Positions 33,383 to 44,163 of a DNA stretch of 64,000 nucleotides are shown here, in pieces. The notes beneath the pieces are model-generated. The model saw only the letters and a list, made by a program, of their open reading frames with translations. It was not told the DNA's origin and did not search any database. How positions within the stretch are numbered: position 1 is the stretch's first letter; each line of letters starts with the position of its first letter. Both the position numbers and the translations under genes were made by a program. Where the stretch lies: assembly GCF_032362555.1 (NCBI RefSeq), contig NC_083512.1, forward strand, positions 10,900,001 to 10,964,000. Direction: 5' to 3'. The DNA comes from Amyelois transitella. Lineage: Eukaryota > Arthropoda > Insecta > Lepidoptera > Pyralidae.

Positions 33383-36300
33383 ATGGCGTCAAAGCTTTTG
33401 GGCGTATGCTTCGTTTTCATCGCTCTGAATTTTTGTGAAACTTATCTAAATGGAATTTGCACAAGGACTGAATGGTAAGAAAATATTATAATTGTCTCAT
33501 TTTGCATGTGATTTAACGATATTTTTTAAAAAATATACATAGATCTAACCTAATCAATATCGATAGTACATTTGGAAAACGTTAACTATATACGTTTATT
33601 GAATACAATAACATTGAGAAATTTTATCAGCTAAACAATACGTATATAAATAAAAAATATATATATTATGATTATTTATTAAACTTAACTTAATATTACT
33701 TAAGACGGCCTCTGTGGCGCAGCGGTAGTACGCTTGTCTGTGACACCGGAGGTCCCGGGTTCGAATCCCTGCCAGGGCATGATGATAAAAGAACTGTTTC
33801 TGATTTGCCTGGGTCTTGGATGTTTATCTATATAAGTATTTATTATAAAATATAGTATTGTTGAGTTAGTATCTCGTAACACAAGTCTCGAACTTATTTC
33901 GCTAACTCAATCTGTGTAATTTGTCTCGTATACATATATTATATCAAACTAAAAATAAAACTACTATATTAAATTAAAGTTGACTTTCTAAACAACAAAT
34001 TTATGAAATATATTATTGAAATTCAGACCCCTTGGTAGGATTCCCATCACGCAGGCAGCATTACTTTCAAATTTAGGTAGTTTGTGAAGTGAAGTTGAGA
34101 TTTGTAGCAAAGCCTTATTACAGCACGTGAGAGATCTGTATTTGTAAATTGACATTGTATTGTATTTAATCATACAAACATATGGTCACGTCCCTTGCGG
34201 GGTAGACGGAGCCAACAGTCTTGACAATACTGAATGGCCACGTTCTGCTGTTTGGCTGTATAATAAAATTGAGATTCAAATAGTGACAGGTTGCTAGCCT
34301 GTCGCCTAAAAAAGAATCCCAAGTTTGTAAGCCTATCCCTTAGTCGCCTTTTACGACATCCATGGGAAAGAGATGGAGTGGTCCTATTCTTTTTTGTATT
34401 AGTGCCGGGAACCACACGGCACGGCGTTTTTAATCAGGTACTCTAAACCGTTCAACCACAGACTTATTAATACACCAAACTTTTGCAGGACAAGTGTTCC
34501 CAGACAGGTGATGAAAACAAGATCAGTGAAGTATCAAAAGAAGCCATGCTTTTTCAGATGTTGGAATACGAGACGAGAGTATTATAAAGTTACGGAGAAC
34601 CAGAGGGTAAGAATTTTCATTTACAGTTTCCATTATAATCAATATTGAAATAAAGCTACTTCGTTGTTTTTATTTCAATGTCTTGTTGTTTGAGTTCTTG
34701 TTATGTTAATGACTCATTTTACATGATCACGCTGTGTACGCTAAAGTTGGACATTTTTCTTGTTCACTATATATATGTATGTATGTCTACATTTCCTAAG
34801 GATAATTATGCAATTTTGTAATGTGTCTGTATGTGTATCTTAATAAATAAATAAATATAAAAGACCGAAAGGCCACGTTCAGCTTGATGGAATTCAGAAT
34901 TCTCAATTCTATATAGACGTGATTATATGAATGAATGATTAATTGTGAATTTTTTGTTCGGATTTGCAAACTTAGTTTTTACCTAACAGATTGTAAATTT
35001 TCAGCAACGACGTGTTTTATATGAATGCTGCAAAGGTTACATACAAATTGGAATAAGCTCTAAGTAAGACAACATTTTTCAAAAAACTCTAACGATACAA
35101 CTATTTACTTTATAATTACTAACGACAACGATAGAAGATGTAATTACAGGAATAGAAAAGGGTATGTTAAGATAGTTTGGTCATGTGGAGAGGATGAATG
35201 AAAGCAGGTTGACTTAGCAGATATACAAGGAGATTGTGGAGGGAAAGGTCGGAGTGGGAAGGCCTAGACGAACGTATCTTGATCAAATTAAGGACGTCCA
35301 AACAAAGGGTCAGGTCAAGAGTACCCGAAACCGCCGAGCTTTCATGAAGAGTTATGAATGTGGATGAAGCGAAGGAAGTATATCTGCCTACTTGGAAGTA
35401 TGCAGAGATACTTCCTTCGCTTCATCCACATTCATAACTCTTCATGATAGCTCTTGATCGTGACAAGTGGAAAGATGAAGTCTCTGCCTACCCCTCCGGG
35501 AAAGAGGCGTGATTTTATGTATGTATGTACTAACGACAAACTCTTCCACAGGTCATTCCCACAATGTGTTCCACAATGTGAACCTTCGTGCAGAAATGGG
35601 ACGTGTATAAGTCCAAATAGATGTGAATGTCATCCAGGATATAACCTTCAATATGGAACATGTTTACCAGTTTGTTCTTGTGACTTTGGAACTTGTGTGG
35701 AACCATGGTCCTGCGAATGCTTTACTGGATATAGGATGACCGCTGTCAATGTATGTTCTCCTGTATGCTCTAGTGGATGCTATAATGGAACTTGTGTTAG
35801 TCCAGACGTCTGCAAATGTGATGATGGATGGGAACTGATAAATGGAAATACATGTGTTCCAAAATGTTCAACTTCATGTCAAAACGGCACCTGTGTAGCT
35901 CCGGATACATGTGAATGTGATTCAGGAAATGAATTCGTTAATGGATCATGTCAAATAATTGATACAGAGGCGAACACTTCTGAAACAACAACAAATTCAG
36001 ATAACGAGGATTATGAAAATGTCACAGAAGCTGAGCTATCAGATGATCCAATAGATAATACGACTGTGTCTAATGATTGTTTAAATGATAGTTGTTCGAG
36101 TACGGAAAAGAACAAAGAAGAACATAGTTATTTTAATGTTACTTCTGATTTAGCCCAGCCATATGAAGATCACAAGTAAGTGTGTAGTTATTTGTTTATT
36201 AACCATTACGTAGGTACAGATTCTCGTCTGTATCTGTATTACTAATTGTTGAGAGATACAAAATCGGTCAGCTACGTTGATCAAACTTTTGCTCTAAATC

Positions 36301-37201
36301 GTACCTACTGGCGACACTTTTTCAATCAATAATACGAAATTTGGCCTAGCCTTAGTGAAGAACTTAATGTTCTCAAAATTTTACACATAAATAATTCTCA
36401 GTCCGATTTTAAACGGGTATAACACTAATAATACCTATAGATAGATGCTTTCTTTGTATACATATGTATATAGAGGTTTATATACATATAAATCTTGATT
36501 TAATAGGAGAAAGGACGACAATTTATACATTTACTTTCGAATAACTTTCAGAGCCCTGGATTGGATATATTACTATGTGATTCCTGCTTTGGTTCTCATT
36601 TTGATCCTCATCATAATTCTGGTATGGAAAAAAACATCAATATCTAATCATTTCACTGGAGGTAGTTATATTGTAGAAGGTATGAGTGATTTATATTTGC
36701 AAAAAATATGAATATCAAACTAGACTGCAGTGACGTTCTTGGAATTTTACATACATACGCGTCTTATACCTTGCGTAGTAGAGCTACCAGTATCGAAATA
36801 TTTAAAGGCCACTTCAGTGTCCAGATGGCTTAGTAATGGAATTGTGATTCAAATAGTGATAATTTCCTAGCTCATCGCCCAAAAGAAAAAAATCAAGATA
36901 TACTTACTTAAACTCTTGATTTACTCTTACAGTCTAAGAAGAAAAATAAGCATACAGAGCACTCTTTTAATTTTCTTATTATTCAATTTTCTTGTTAAAA
37001 TTAATTACTTAGCCTTTCAGTCAGGTGTAAGTTGTAATAAGATTCCATAGTTATATTTGATCAATATGTAATTATTCTCCTACTTTCATTAAAATTTTAA
37101 TTGCAGGTGATAAGAAAAGTGCTCCAAACAACATAAGATTATCTGATATAGCAGAGATCAAAGGGAAGGATAAAAGCAATTGGTGTTACGATGAAATTTA
37201 A
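33383..37201 (+). CDS. Transmembrane NIM-repeat receptor with four NIM repeats (gene C)
   Basis: Six exons closing to 371 aa: 33383-33474, 34489-34606, 35005-35063, 35552-36175, 36552-36679, 37107-37201. It has a signal peptide (about 1-20), a short basic EMI-like part, and CCKGY at 78-82. Four NIM repeats in exon 4 follow (CEPSCRNGTC, CSCDFGTC, CSSGCYNGTC, CSTSCQNGTC), then an acidic Thr/Asn-rich stalk with several N-glycosylation sites, one membrane helix (about 304-324) and a 47-residue tail. Length and four-repeat plus TM layout resemble Drosophila NimC4/SIMU, the apoptotic-cell receptor, but orthology is not shown here. It is tandem with gene B (1.1 kb gap) and convergent with gene D. 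Intron 3 carries a LINE next to the exon 4 acceptor. Confidence 0.85.
33707..33940 (+). mobile_element. tRNA-derived SINE in gene C intron 1
   Basis: The head has box A TGGCGCAGCGG and box B GGTTCGAATCC (33758-33768), followed by a non-tRNA body ending CAATCTGTGTAATTTGTC. A different family from the dominant SINE. A related 3' end is at 29655-29740. Confidence 0.8.
34173..34423 (-). mobile_element. SINE copy in gene C intron 1
   Basis: Near-complete antisense copy ending GGGAACCACACGGCACGG. Confidence 0.88.
35129..35527 (+). mobile_element. RTE-like LINE copy with internal inverted duplication, in gene C intron 3
   Basis: LINE 3' end with (TATG)n tail. A 12-bp duplication TACTAACGACAA at 35117-35128 and 35528-35539. 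The right duplication ends 12 bases before the acceptor AG of gene C exon 4. Without the insertion the intron would be about 77 bases. Contains the foldback at 35342-35447. Confidence 0.9.
35342..35447. repeat. 40-bp perfect inverted repeat inside LINE
   Basis: Arms 35342-35381 and 35408-35447 are exact reverse complements (starting TCATGAAGAGTTATGAATGT), separated by 26 bases. Normal LINE sequence resumes after the right arm. Confidence 0.95.
36748..36900 (-). mobile_element. Degenerate SINE in gene C intron 5
   Basis: Tail and body landmarks only (TACGCGTCTTATACCTTGCG; CCTAGCTCATCGCCC). Confidence 0.6.
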
Positions 37202-37490
37202 TACTTATTCTTTTATACATTATCACGAAAGTATACACAGGTGGATAGATTATATATTTAACATCGGAATGAAAACAAATGATGAGAAAACTAAAACCCT
37301 GCTAAATTATGCAGGTACAAAAATAGCTTATTTCCATGATAAAAGACAGACAACTACTTTTATTTAACTAGATCTCAAAAAACTGGCTTTTCTCAGTGTT
37401 AAATAATTCAAAGCATTTCTACAAACTTCGGTAAACTTCAATATATTGTTATAGTTCTTTAAGCACTTTGAAGCAAATGCAGAAAATGTA

Positions 37491-37496
37491 AATAAA
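37491..37496 (+). terminator. Poly(A) signal of gene C
   Basis: AATAAA about 290 bases after the gene C stop. It lies only 24 bases from the opposite-strand signal of gene D. Confidence 0.6.
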
Positions 37497-37519
37497 TATA
37501 TATAATATTAAAACATTGC

Positions 37520-37525
37520 TTTATT
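37520..37525 (-). terminator. Poly(A) signal of gene D
   Basis: AATAAA on the - strand (TTTATT on +), 33 bases beyond the gene D stop. Together with the gene C signal it means the two 3' ends meet or overlap. Confidence 0.55.
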
Positions 37526-37557
37526 TACTTGGCTATCAAGAAGTGGTGAAGGAAGAC

Positions 37558-40500
37558 TTAACCTGTAGGTCTTGGTTCCAATGGATCCTCTCCAAGCTCA
37601 ATGCCTTCGTTATTCTGATTTTGGGGCAAAACTGTAAAGTAATCATAATGTAACAGTAATTTACAATTGGGTCGAAATTCATATTTCCGTATCAATCGGT
37701 CAGTTTTATTTTTTAAATTGTAACGAATAAATCCAAAATATTGGACCAATATTTACGATATTTGACAAATGAACTATACCTTCAGGTAACATACACACAC
37801 GTCGCGTCTTTACATCTAAGGCACGAAGGCTTCATTTTGGCATGTAAATTTTGAGAAAGTGACAGGTTTCAAGCCTGTCTATCGTAAGTGAGCATTTTGC
37901 TTGATTCACTTTTACAATCTACCAATATGATCTAAGGCCCGATAACATAGGGTACTTTACATCTTTTTCTCAGTATATCAATGTCCACTAGTCTAGGCGG
38001 CGGTTCTAGTCCAAGTCAGCCCTTGTCGTTAGACCAACTGGCTGTTAGTTCGCTTCTTTTACCTATCCGTAGTCACTAAAAAAATAATTTTCTGGCTTCG
38101 TCTCTCGTCATCTCTGGGGCAGATTTGTCCAACCCAACGCCATTTGAGGAAGGAAACTCGAGTATCGATATTGGTGACTTTAGTACGTTGGCGTATGATC
38201 TCATTTTTAACTCGGTCTCGCTTTTCATGTTTCTTTATGATTATTATCATTTGTTCGAGATCTAAAATACCTTTTATCTACTAGTCAACAAAAAGAAGTA
38301 GTAGTTTTAGAGCTAAGAACAGTCATGAATCACATGAGAACAGCTTACCATAAACGCCCTTTTGTCTTCTATAAATAATTTTGCTTGCCCATATAACGGT
38401 GAGTGCAAGCAGTATAGACACAAATAATATAACAACAACTTTCCGTCGTTCATCTACAGATTTAGTGTCATGTTTACTGTAAAAAATAGGAAAATGTAAA
38501 ATGAATTCTTGGAAAATGCGTTTCACACACTTTTTATCGAATTTTAGATGTACAGTCCATGGGATCACGCCATTTAACTCAAAGGGGTAAAGAAACTTCT
38601 TTTTTTGCTGCATTCACATCCACTATTTCTTTTCAAGCGAGCTCATTTTTTACACTTTTTACTTTAACTATCACCAGAACATCCCAGACTAGATCACGGT
38701 ACGTACGTCTGAGCCTGTCTCTTTCTACGGTACCATTTATTCCTTCCTTCCAAAAATTACTATTGATAATTTACTATCTATATCTGCTTTGATAATTTTC
38801 AATGTTTATTTTATAAAAATACTTGTGGTACTCACTATACTAATGTAACATTAGTGTTGTAACTATAAAGTTTGAGGGGCATATCAGAAGTATCCTCTTC
38901 TGATTCATCATAATAATCTTCATCGTCACTTTTTTCAGTACCGTTTTTAGTTGATTCGTTTGCATTTGCTACTAATCTGCAAATTATAAATGTTATTTTA
39001 TATAAAAGGTAAAAATAAATATGAATGTTCATTGCATCACCATAAAAATATTTTAAGTGAATTAAAAAAAACGCATCAGAGCATGTGTTCGTGTTTATAT
39101 GTTTAAGTACATAATTGTCGGTTGGCTGCAAGTTTCTAATCGTAAAAAAAATTATCGATGTTTTTATAGGAACCCAAGTAAAATGTTTAAACTTACTCGT
39201 CATTAATATTAACATCGTCCTCAGATGTATAGATAAGTAAATCTTTATCTTCTGCATCAAAAGAATCTGTAGAGTTTTCAGGCCTAAAAATTGTCTTTAC
39301 TTTTTCCGTAATGTCTTCAATTGTTTTAACGTTCCCTAATGCTGCTTTCGTTGTTGAGAAGGTGGGAGTTAGACTTACAAATGGCAAAGTCATATCTGTA
39401 TCCATTATAGACTTGTTTTGCCCAAAATAAGAATCTGTAGCTGTGGTTTTTGATGACTTAATAAATGACTTAATTCGCTCCTTATTTTGAGCATCACCTA
39501 TTCCTTTGATATCATCAACCACTGAAGTAGATTTTGCAAATAATGGTGTTACTTTTCGCCCACTAAAAAGGATGGTGTTATTTTTTATATCTAAAGAATT
39601 TGTAGTTGGAGATTGTATTTTTATAGTTGGTTTAATCATAACATCAGTAATCTCTGTCGTATCCATTTTTGTTGATACATACTCAAATTCAGTAGAAATT
39701 TTCTTTGTTGATAATTCAACTGGTTTGTATCGGAAAATGGTTTCATTTTTAAATTCATAGATACTGCTTCTCTTGGTTGTTGATCTAACATGACGAAATA
39801 TTGTATCTTCCTTTTTTGTGAAGTCTGAAGTTGTAGGTCTCTCTATTTTATTTTCAAAGTCCATATCAATTTCTTTAGAAAAATTATTACTGCTATTACT
39901 ACTTTTACTTTCAAGTGTTAGCGATTCTGTGATGTTTTTAACGGTCGACTCTTCATCAGAAAATACCATAGTTTTAGTAACGTTTGCTTGCCTTCCGCTT
40001 TTGTTAGTAATTATTTTTGTTTCCATTGGAGAAGTTATCGATTCTGTTACAACTGGAATCGTATGGTTATTTTCTCTTGTTGTCTTTATTTCATGTTCGA
40101 CTAGCATCGTTATTACTTTTGTTGAGCTGTCTACTAGATTCAAAATATCTGATTCACTTTTATGCACAGTGCTTCTTTTACCGTCTGTAGTTATATCATC
40201 TAAAGTGGACATAGTTTCCAAAGTAACATTATCAGTAAGATTATTAATTTTCATGGGCATTCCAGTTTTATTATCTTCCGTTGCATTAACATTTGGATTT
40301 TCTTCTATCTGATAGTACCTATGAAAAGTTCATACTTTTAGTTTATAACCTTAATAACAATTTATGTACTTGTACGTATTTATACTTACCCAACGTAAGG
40401 GCAAAATGTTTCCAAGATGACGCCAAATAACCTGAAAATAATAAAAGACATACATAATAATTAAACAAATATAATACTTTATTTAACCATAAGAGATTTA

Positions 40501-43018
40501 CATACTTTAACAAAATTGAAACTAATAGAATAGAATACATTTATTTTCAAAATTGGATACAAGGTATAACTAATTGACGTCACATCACTTTAATCTAATT
40601 ATAACTACTACCGCTTCCAAAGCGCATGTGAAGAAGTTCCTGAATGCGCAGCAGTTCCTGAGATAAGCGCGTTCAAACAAACTCTTCAGCTTTATAATAT
40701 TAGTATAGATTCATACATATCATCACGTCTATATCTTTTGCGGGTTAGACAGAGCTGATAGTCTTGTTGTTAAAACGACTGAAAACCACATTCAACTCTT
40801 TGTCTTATAATAGAATTAAGATTCAATTAGTGACACGTTACCCGCCCATCGCCTAAAAGAAGAATCTCAAGTTAACCAATAAATGTCTCAGAAAACATAT
40901 ATAGGAATGATGATCACAAGATAGTACACAGTTTCTGCTTGTTTGCAAAGAAACCTCTTCCAGCCTCTAAGCTTCCAGCAGACCCAAAACAAGAGACATA
41001 ATGGAAAGAATGACATACCCATTTCAAGGATCTCGCAAAACCTCTTCTCCCGGACTAAAGCTAGAAGCATAAAGGATGAAGGAAGTTTGAAGATGCGGTT
41101 ACGACGCCACGATTTTGCTAGCTATGACGAAAATATTTATTAACATGTTAAAACTCACGAATCAGGCTCCAAACTTGAATTTTCAATGGACGCTATAAAT
41201 TTCTCTCCCTGAAATAAAAAGATATACTTAGTATATATGTAAAGAATTTTAATAAAAATCATTAAAATTTTATCATTCCACAACGAACATACCTCTAATA
41301 TTTTTGGATCCCCTTTCAAAAACCTGAAATATATATATGTTTATGTTTTACATGGAACTTTCAACTCAATACTATATAATTTTAACGATTTTCATATTTC
41401 AAAATGAATTATGGATAGTTTTTCTTCTTTTAATGTCTTTTATTTAATGAAATACTTACGGAGGAGTTACAGGAGATGGTAAACTGTATGCATGAAGCTT
41501 TAAAAGAGAAAGGAATGAAAGTGAACGTAAGTAAAACTAAAACACTGGTTTTTGAAATGGAGAAAGAAATGACAGCATGTAATATTTTGATTGGAGGAGA
41601 AAAAGTGGAGCAAGTGAAAGAGTTTGTATATCTAGGATCAAAGTTTACATCAGATGGCAAGTATGATAGTGATATTGAAAGGAGAGTGAACGCGGGGAAC
41701 ATGGTGAATGGAGCTTTGCATGCCTTTATGAGCAGTCAGAAACTATCCAAAAAGGCTCGACTGGCTGTGCACAGGGGCGTGTTGGTCCCGACATTAATGT
41801 ATGGGAGTGAAAGTTGGGTATGGCAAAAGAAGCATGAAAGCAGAATAAATGCAGTGGAAATGAGAGCGTTAAGGAGTATGATGGGTGTGAAATTGAGTGA
41901 CAGGATAAGGAACAGCGTGATAAGGGAATGTTGTGATTTGAAAGAAGATGTAGTTACAGGAATAGAAAAGGGTATGTTAAGATGGTTCGGTCATGTGGAG
42001 AGGATGAATGAAAGCAGGTTGACTAAGCAGATATACAAGGAGAGTGTGGAGGGAAAGGTCGGAGTGGGAAGACCTAGACGAACGTATCTTGATCAAATTA
42101 AGGACGTCCTGGTAAAGGGTCAGGTCAAAAGTACCCGAAACCGCCGAGCTTGTATGAAGAGAGTTATGAATGTGGACGAAGCGAAAGAAGTATGCAGAGA
42201 TCGTGGCAAGTGGAAAGAGGTAGTCTCTGCCTACCCCTCCGGGAAAGTGGCGTGATTTTATGTATGTATGTATGAAATACTTACCCAGAACTTTCACAAG
42301 CTTTATCAAAGTTTATAATTGTTAAAGATCTGAAAATAAATTTCTTTGTTTATTTCAGTAATCTACCAGTCAGTCTTAAGAAAACAGTAGACTGACAATA
42401 CTTAGATCAGGTGTCAATTTATCATACATGCATACATATAGTCACGTCTATATCCCTCGGGGCTACCAAAACTATTGGCTCTGTCTATCACTTTATCGTG
42501 ACATATATACTATGAACATTACAAATTGAAATTCTATCATAAAGCCAAGCAGGTGAACATGGCCTATCAGTCTTTTCAAGACTGTTGGTTCTGTCTACAC
42601 CGCAAGGGATAGACGTGACTATATGTATGTATGTATGTTTTTTTTAACATACCCATTCAACAGCATTACTTCTAAAGAACGAATTTGTCTAACATACGTG
42701 ACCTGAAATAAAAGTCTGAACTAAGTTTCTCTAACTACATTTCAGCTTATTTGACCAAAATGACTAATTAAAAAATACTTGTGTAACATGTTGGTTCTAT
42801 ACAAACATAAAAACACGCCTCTGTCGCGAAGGGATAGGCAGAGACATTACGATCCCCTCACACCTACTTCTTTCGCTTCATCTACATTTTTCAATCTTTT
42901 CATGCAAGTCCTGACCTGATCATTCATCAGAACGTCCTCTAAGTTTTTCTTTTGAAAAATAAAAAAAAATTATTATACTTACAATCAGAATGAAACAAAA
43001 TAATATTTTAATCAACAT
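37558..43018 (-). CDS. Unrecognised Ser/Thr-rich single-pass membrane protein (gene D)
   Basis: Ten exons, all phases closing to 572 aa: 43018-42983, 42702-42653, 42329-42285, 41323-41293, 41208-41159, 40431-40390, 40318-39197, 38976-38836, 38476-38349, 37631-37558. There is a signal peptide (MLIKILFCFILI start), then a small N-terminal module of about 60 residues with two Cys (about C40 and C81) split over five tiny exons. A Ser/Thr/Lys/Asn-rich stalk of about 375 residues follows in one exon, then an acidic patch with two Tyr (DDEDYYDESEED, a possible tyrosine-sulfation site), one membrane helix (about 518-537) and a tail of about 35 residues ending PLEPRPTG. No EGF or NIM repeat is visible and I do not recognise the family. 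Its position among Nimrod genes suggests a surface mucin-like role, but that is only contextual. The donor of exon 3 lies in a LINE target duplication. Confidence 0.75.
40645..40711 (-). mobile_element. Lep1-type Helitron 5' end in gene D intron 5
   Basis: TTCCTGAGATAAGCGCGTTC through TTTATAATATTAGTATAGAT. Confidence 0.7.
40714..40872 (-). mobile_element. Truncated SINE in gene D intron 5
   Basis: ATCACGTCTATATCTTTTGC to CCCATCGCCTAAAAGAAGAA, directly after a Helitron end. Confidence 0.75.
41460..42271 (+). mobile_element. 5'-truncated RTE-like LINE, 3' end of reverse transcriptase, in gene D intron 3
   Basis: An ORF (to 42255) encodes the C-terminal part of a non-LTR reverse transcriptase, with VKEFVYLGSKF, LMYGSESW and MLRWFGHVERM motifs, and ends just before a (TATG)n tail. 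A 13-bp target duplication ATGAAATACTTAC occurs at 41447-41459 and 42272-42284. The copy is antisense to gene D. The right duplication is the GTAAGTATTTCAT donor of gene D exon 3. Confidence 0.92.
42825..42960 (-). mobile_element. Degenerate RTE-like LINE fragment in gene D intron 1
   Basis: Carries AACACGCCTCTGTCGCGAAG, CTTCTTTCGCTTCATCTACA and CATGCAAGTCCTGACCTGAT landmarks of the LINE 3' end, much diverged. Confidence 0.6.
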
Positions 43019-43254
43019 TTTGCACCAAATACACGACGTCACTCATTAAAATAATCACAACTTTTGAAAGCTGTTAATCATATCTTCATTAAGTTAATTA
43101 TGTATTTACTAGAGTACGCATGCGGCTCCGTCCACCTATAACTAAATTTCCGTTCCAATGGGAGTTTCGGGAAACCTTTTTTGTTTGTTTGCAATACCTT
43201 TATTGCATAGAAATTTACACAGCTACAACAAATGTGTCAGTTACATAATTATAA

Positions 43255-43830
43255 ATATTTATTTATTTATTTATTTATTTAAACTTTATTGCACAAAAAC
43301 AAAAATGTACAAAAGGCGGACTTAATGCCGCTTGGCATTCTCTACCAGTCAACCAGTTGACCAAACAGAAAAAACTTTAAGTTGGTGGTGCGATAAAGTG
43401 CACATGCATACTGACAAAATACATACATTACAGAAAGAAAATGCGTAAATACATACAAGATATATATACATAATATACACTATAAATACATATTATTATA
43501 CATACATAAAATATATAATTAGGATATATAATTAGGATGACCCATCATTAATCTGCCGAAGAAAGAACCCCTTCACAGCATGTTTGAACGCAGAGCGACT
43601 AGGAGCTCTCCTAATCATTTCAGGAAGAGCATTCCAGAGCCTTACAGCCTGAACCTGGAAAGATTTCTCCAAAAAAGTAGACCGGAACAGAGGAGTACGC
43701 AGAGTCAGGTTGTCTGAAGAGCGAAGAGAACGGGAATGGGTGGAACTCAGAAGCGGGAATTTAGATTTTAAGTAAAGAGGAGAGTGAGCATCATTGAGTA
43801 GAGAGTAATATTCATATTTGTGCATATTAT
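43255..43830 (-). mobile_element. Jockey/CR1-like LINE 3' end
   Basis: An ORF at 43532-43825 (97 aa) ends in a typical LINE reverse-transcriptase C-terminus: VQAVRLWNALPEMIRRAPSR then FKHAVKGFF. After it comes a short 3' UTR and, at the far end, an (AAAT)n run at 43255-43283. 5'-truncated; its upstream edge runs into the palindrome at 43807-44163. Confidence 0.8.
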
Positions 43831-44163
43831 ACTTAATTATCTTGTTCCTTTATTGTTCGCCGGTTGACTGGAAAAGATCCCTTCATGGGATAAGTCCTAA
43901 GCAAGTGATTTATTTCTTTTATAACTATGTACTATAAAATATTATAGTACATAGTTATAAAAGAAATAAATCACTTGACTTTAAGCAGGTTCACGTTACT
44001 TTATTTCTTTTATAACTATGTACTATAAAATATTATAGTACATAGTTATAAAAGAAATAAATCACTTGCTTAGGACTTATCCCATGAAGGGATTTTTTCC
44101 AGTCAACCGGCGAACAATAAAGGAACAAGATAATTAAGTATAATATGCACAAATATGAATATT
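43807..44163. repeat. Nested 357-bp palindrome
   Basis: Arms 43807-43970 and 44000-44163 (164 bp each) are inverted copies in strict register with very few mismatches (one at the GGGATC/GGGATT site), around a 29-base spacer. Each arm itself contains a 61-62-bp palindrome (TTTATTTCTTTTATAACTAT and its complement around AAATAT). The outer 20 bp belong to the adjoining LINE. Confidence 0.95.

Noticed and set aside
33707-33780. Functional tRNA gene
   Set aside because: Boxes A and B are present but the fold is poor and it runs into a typical tRNA-SINE body.
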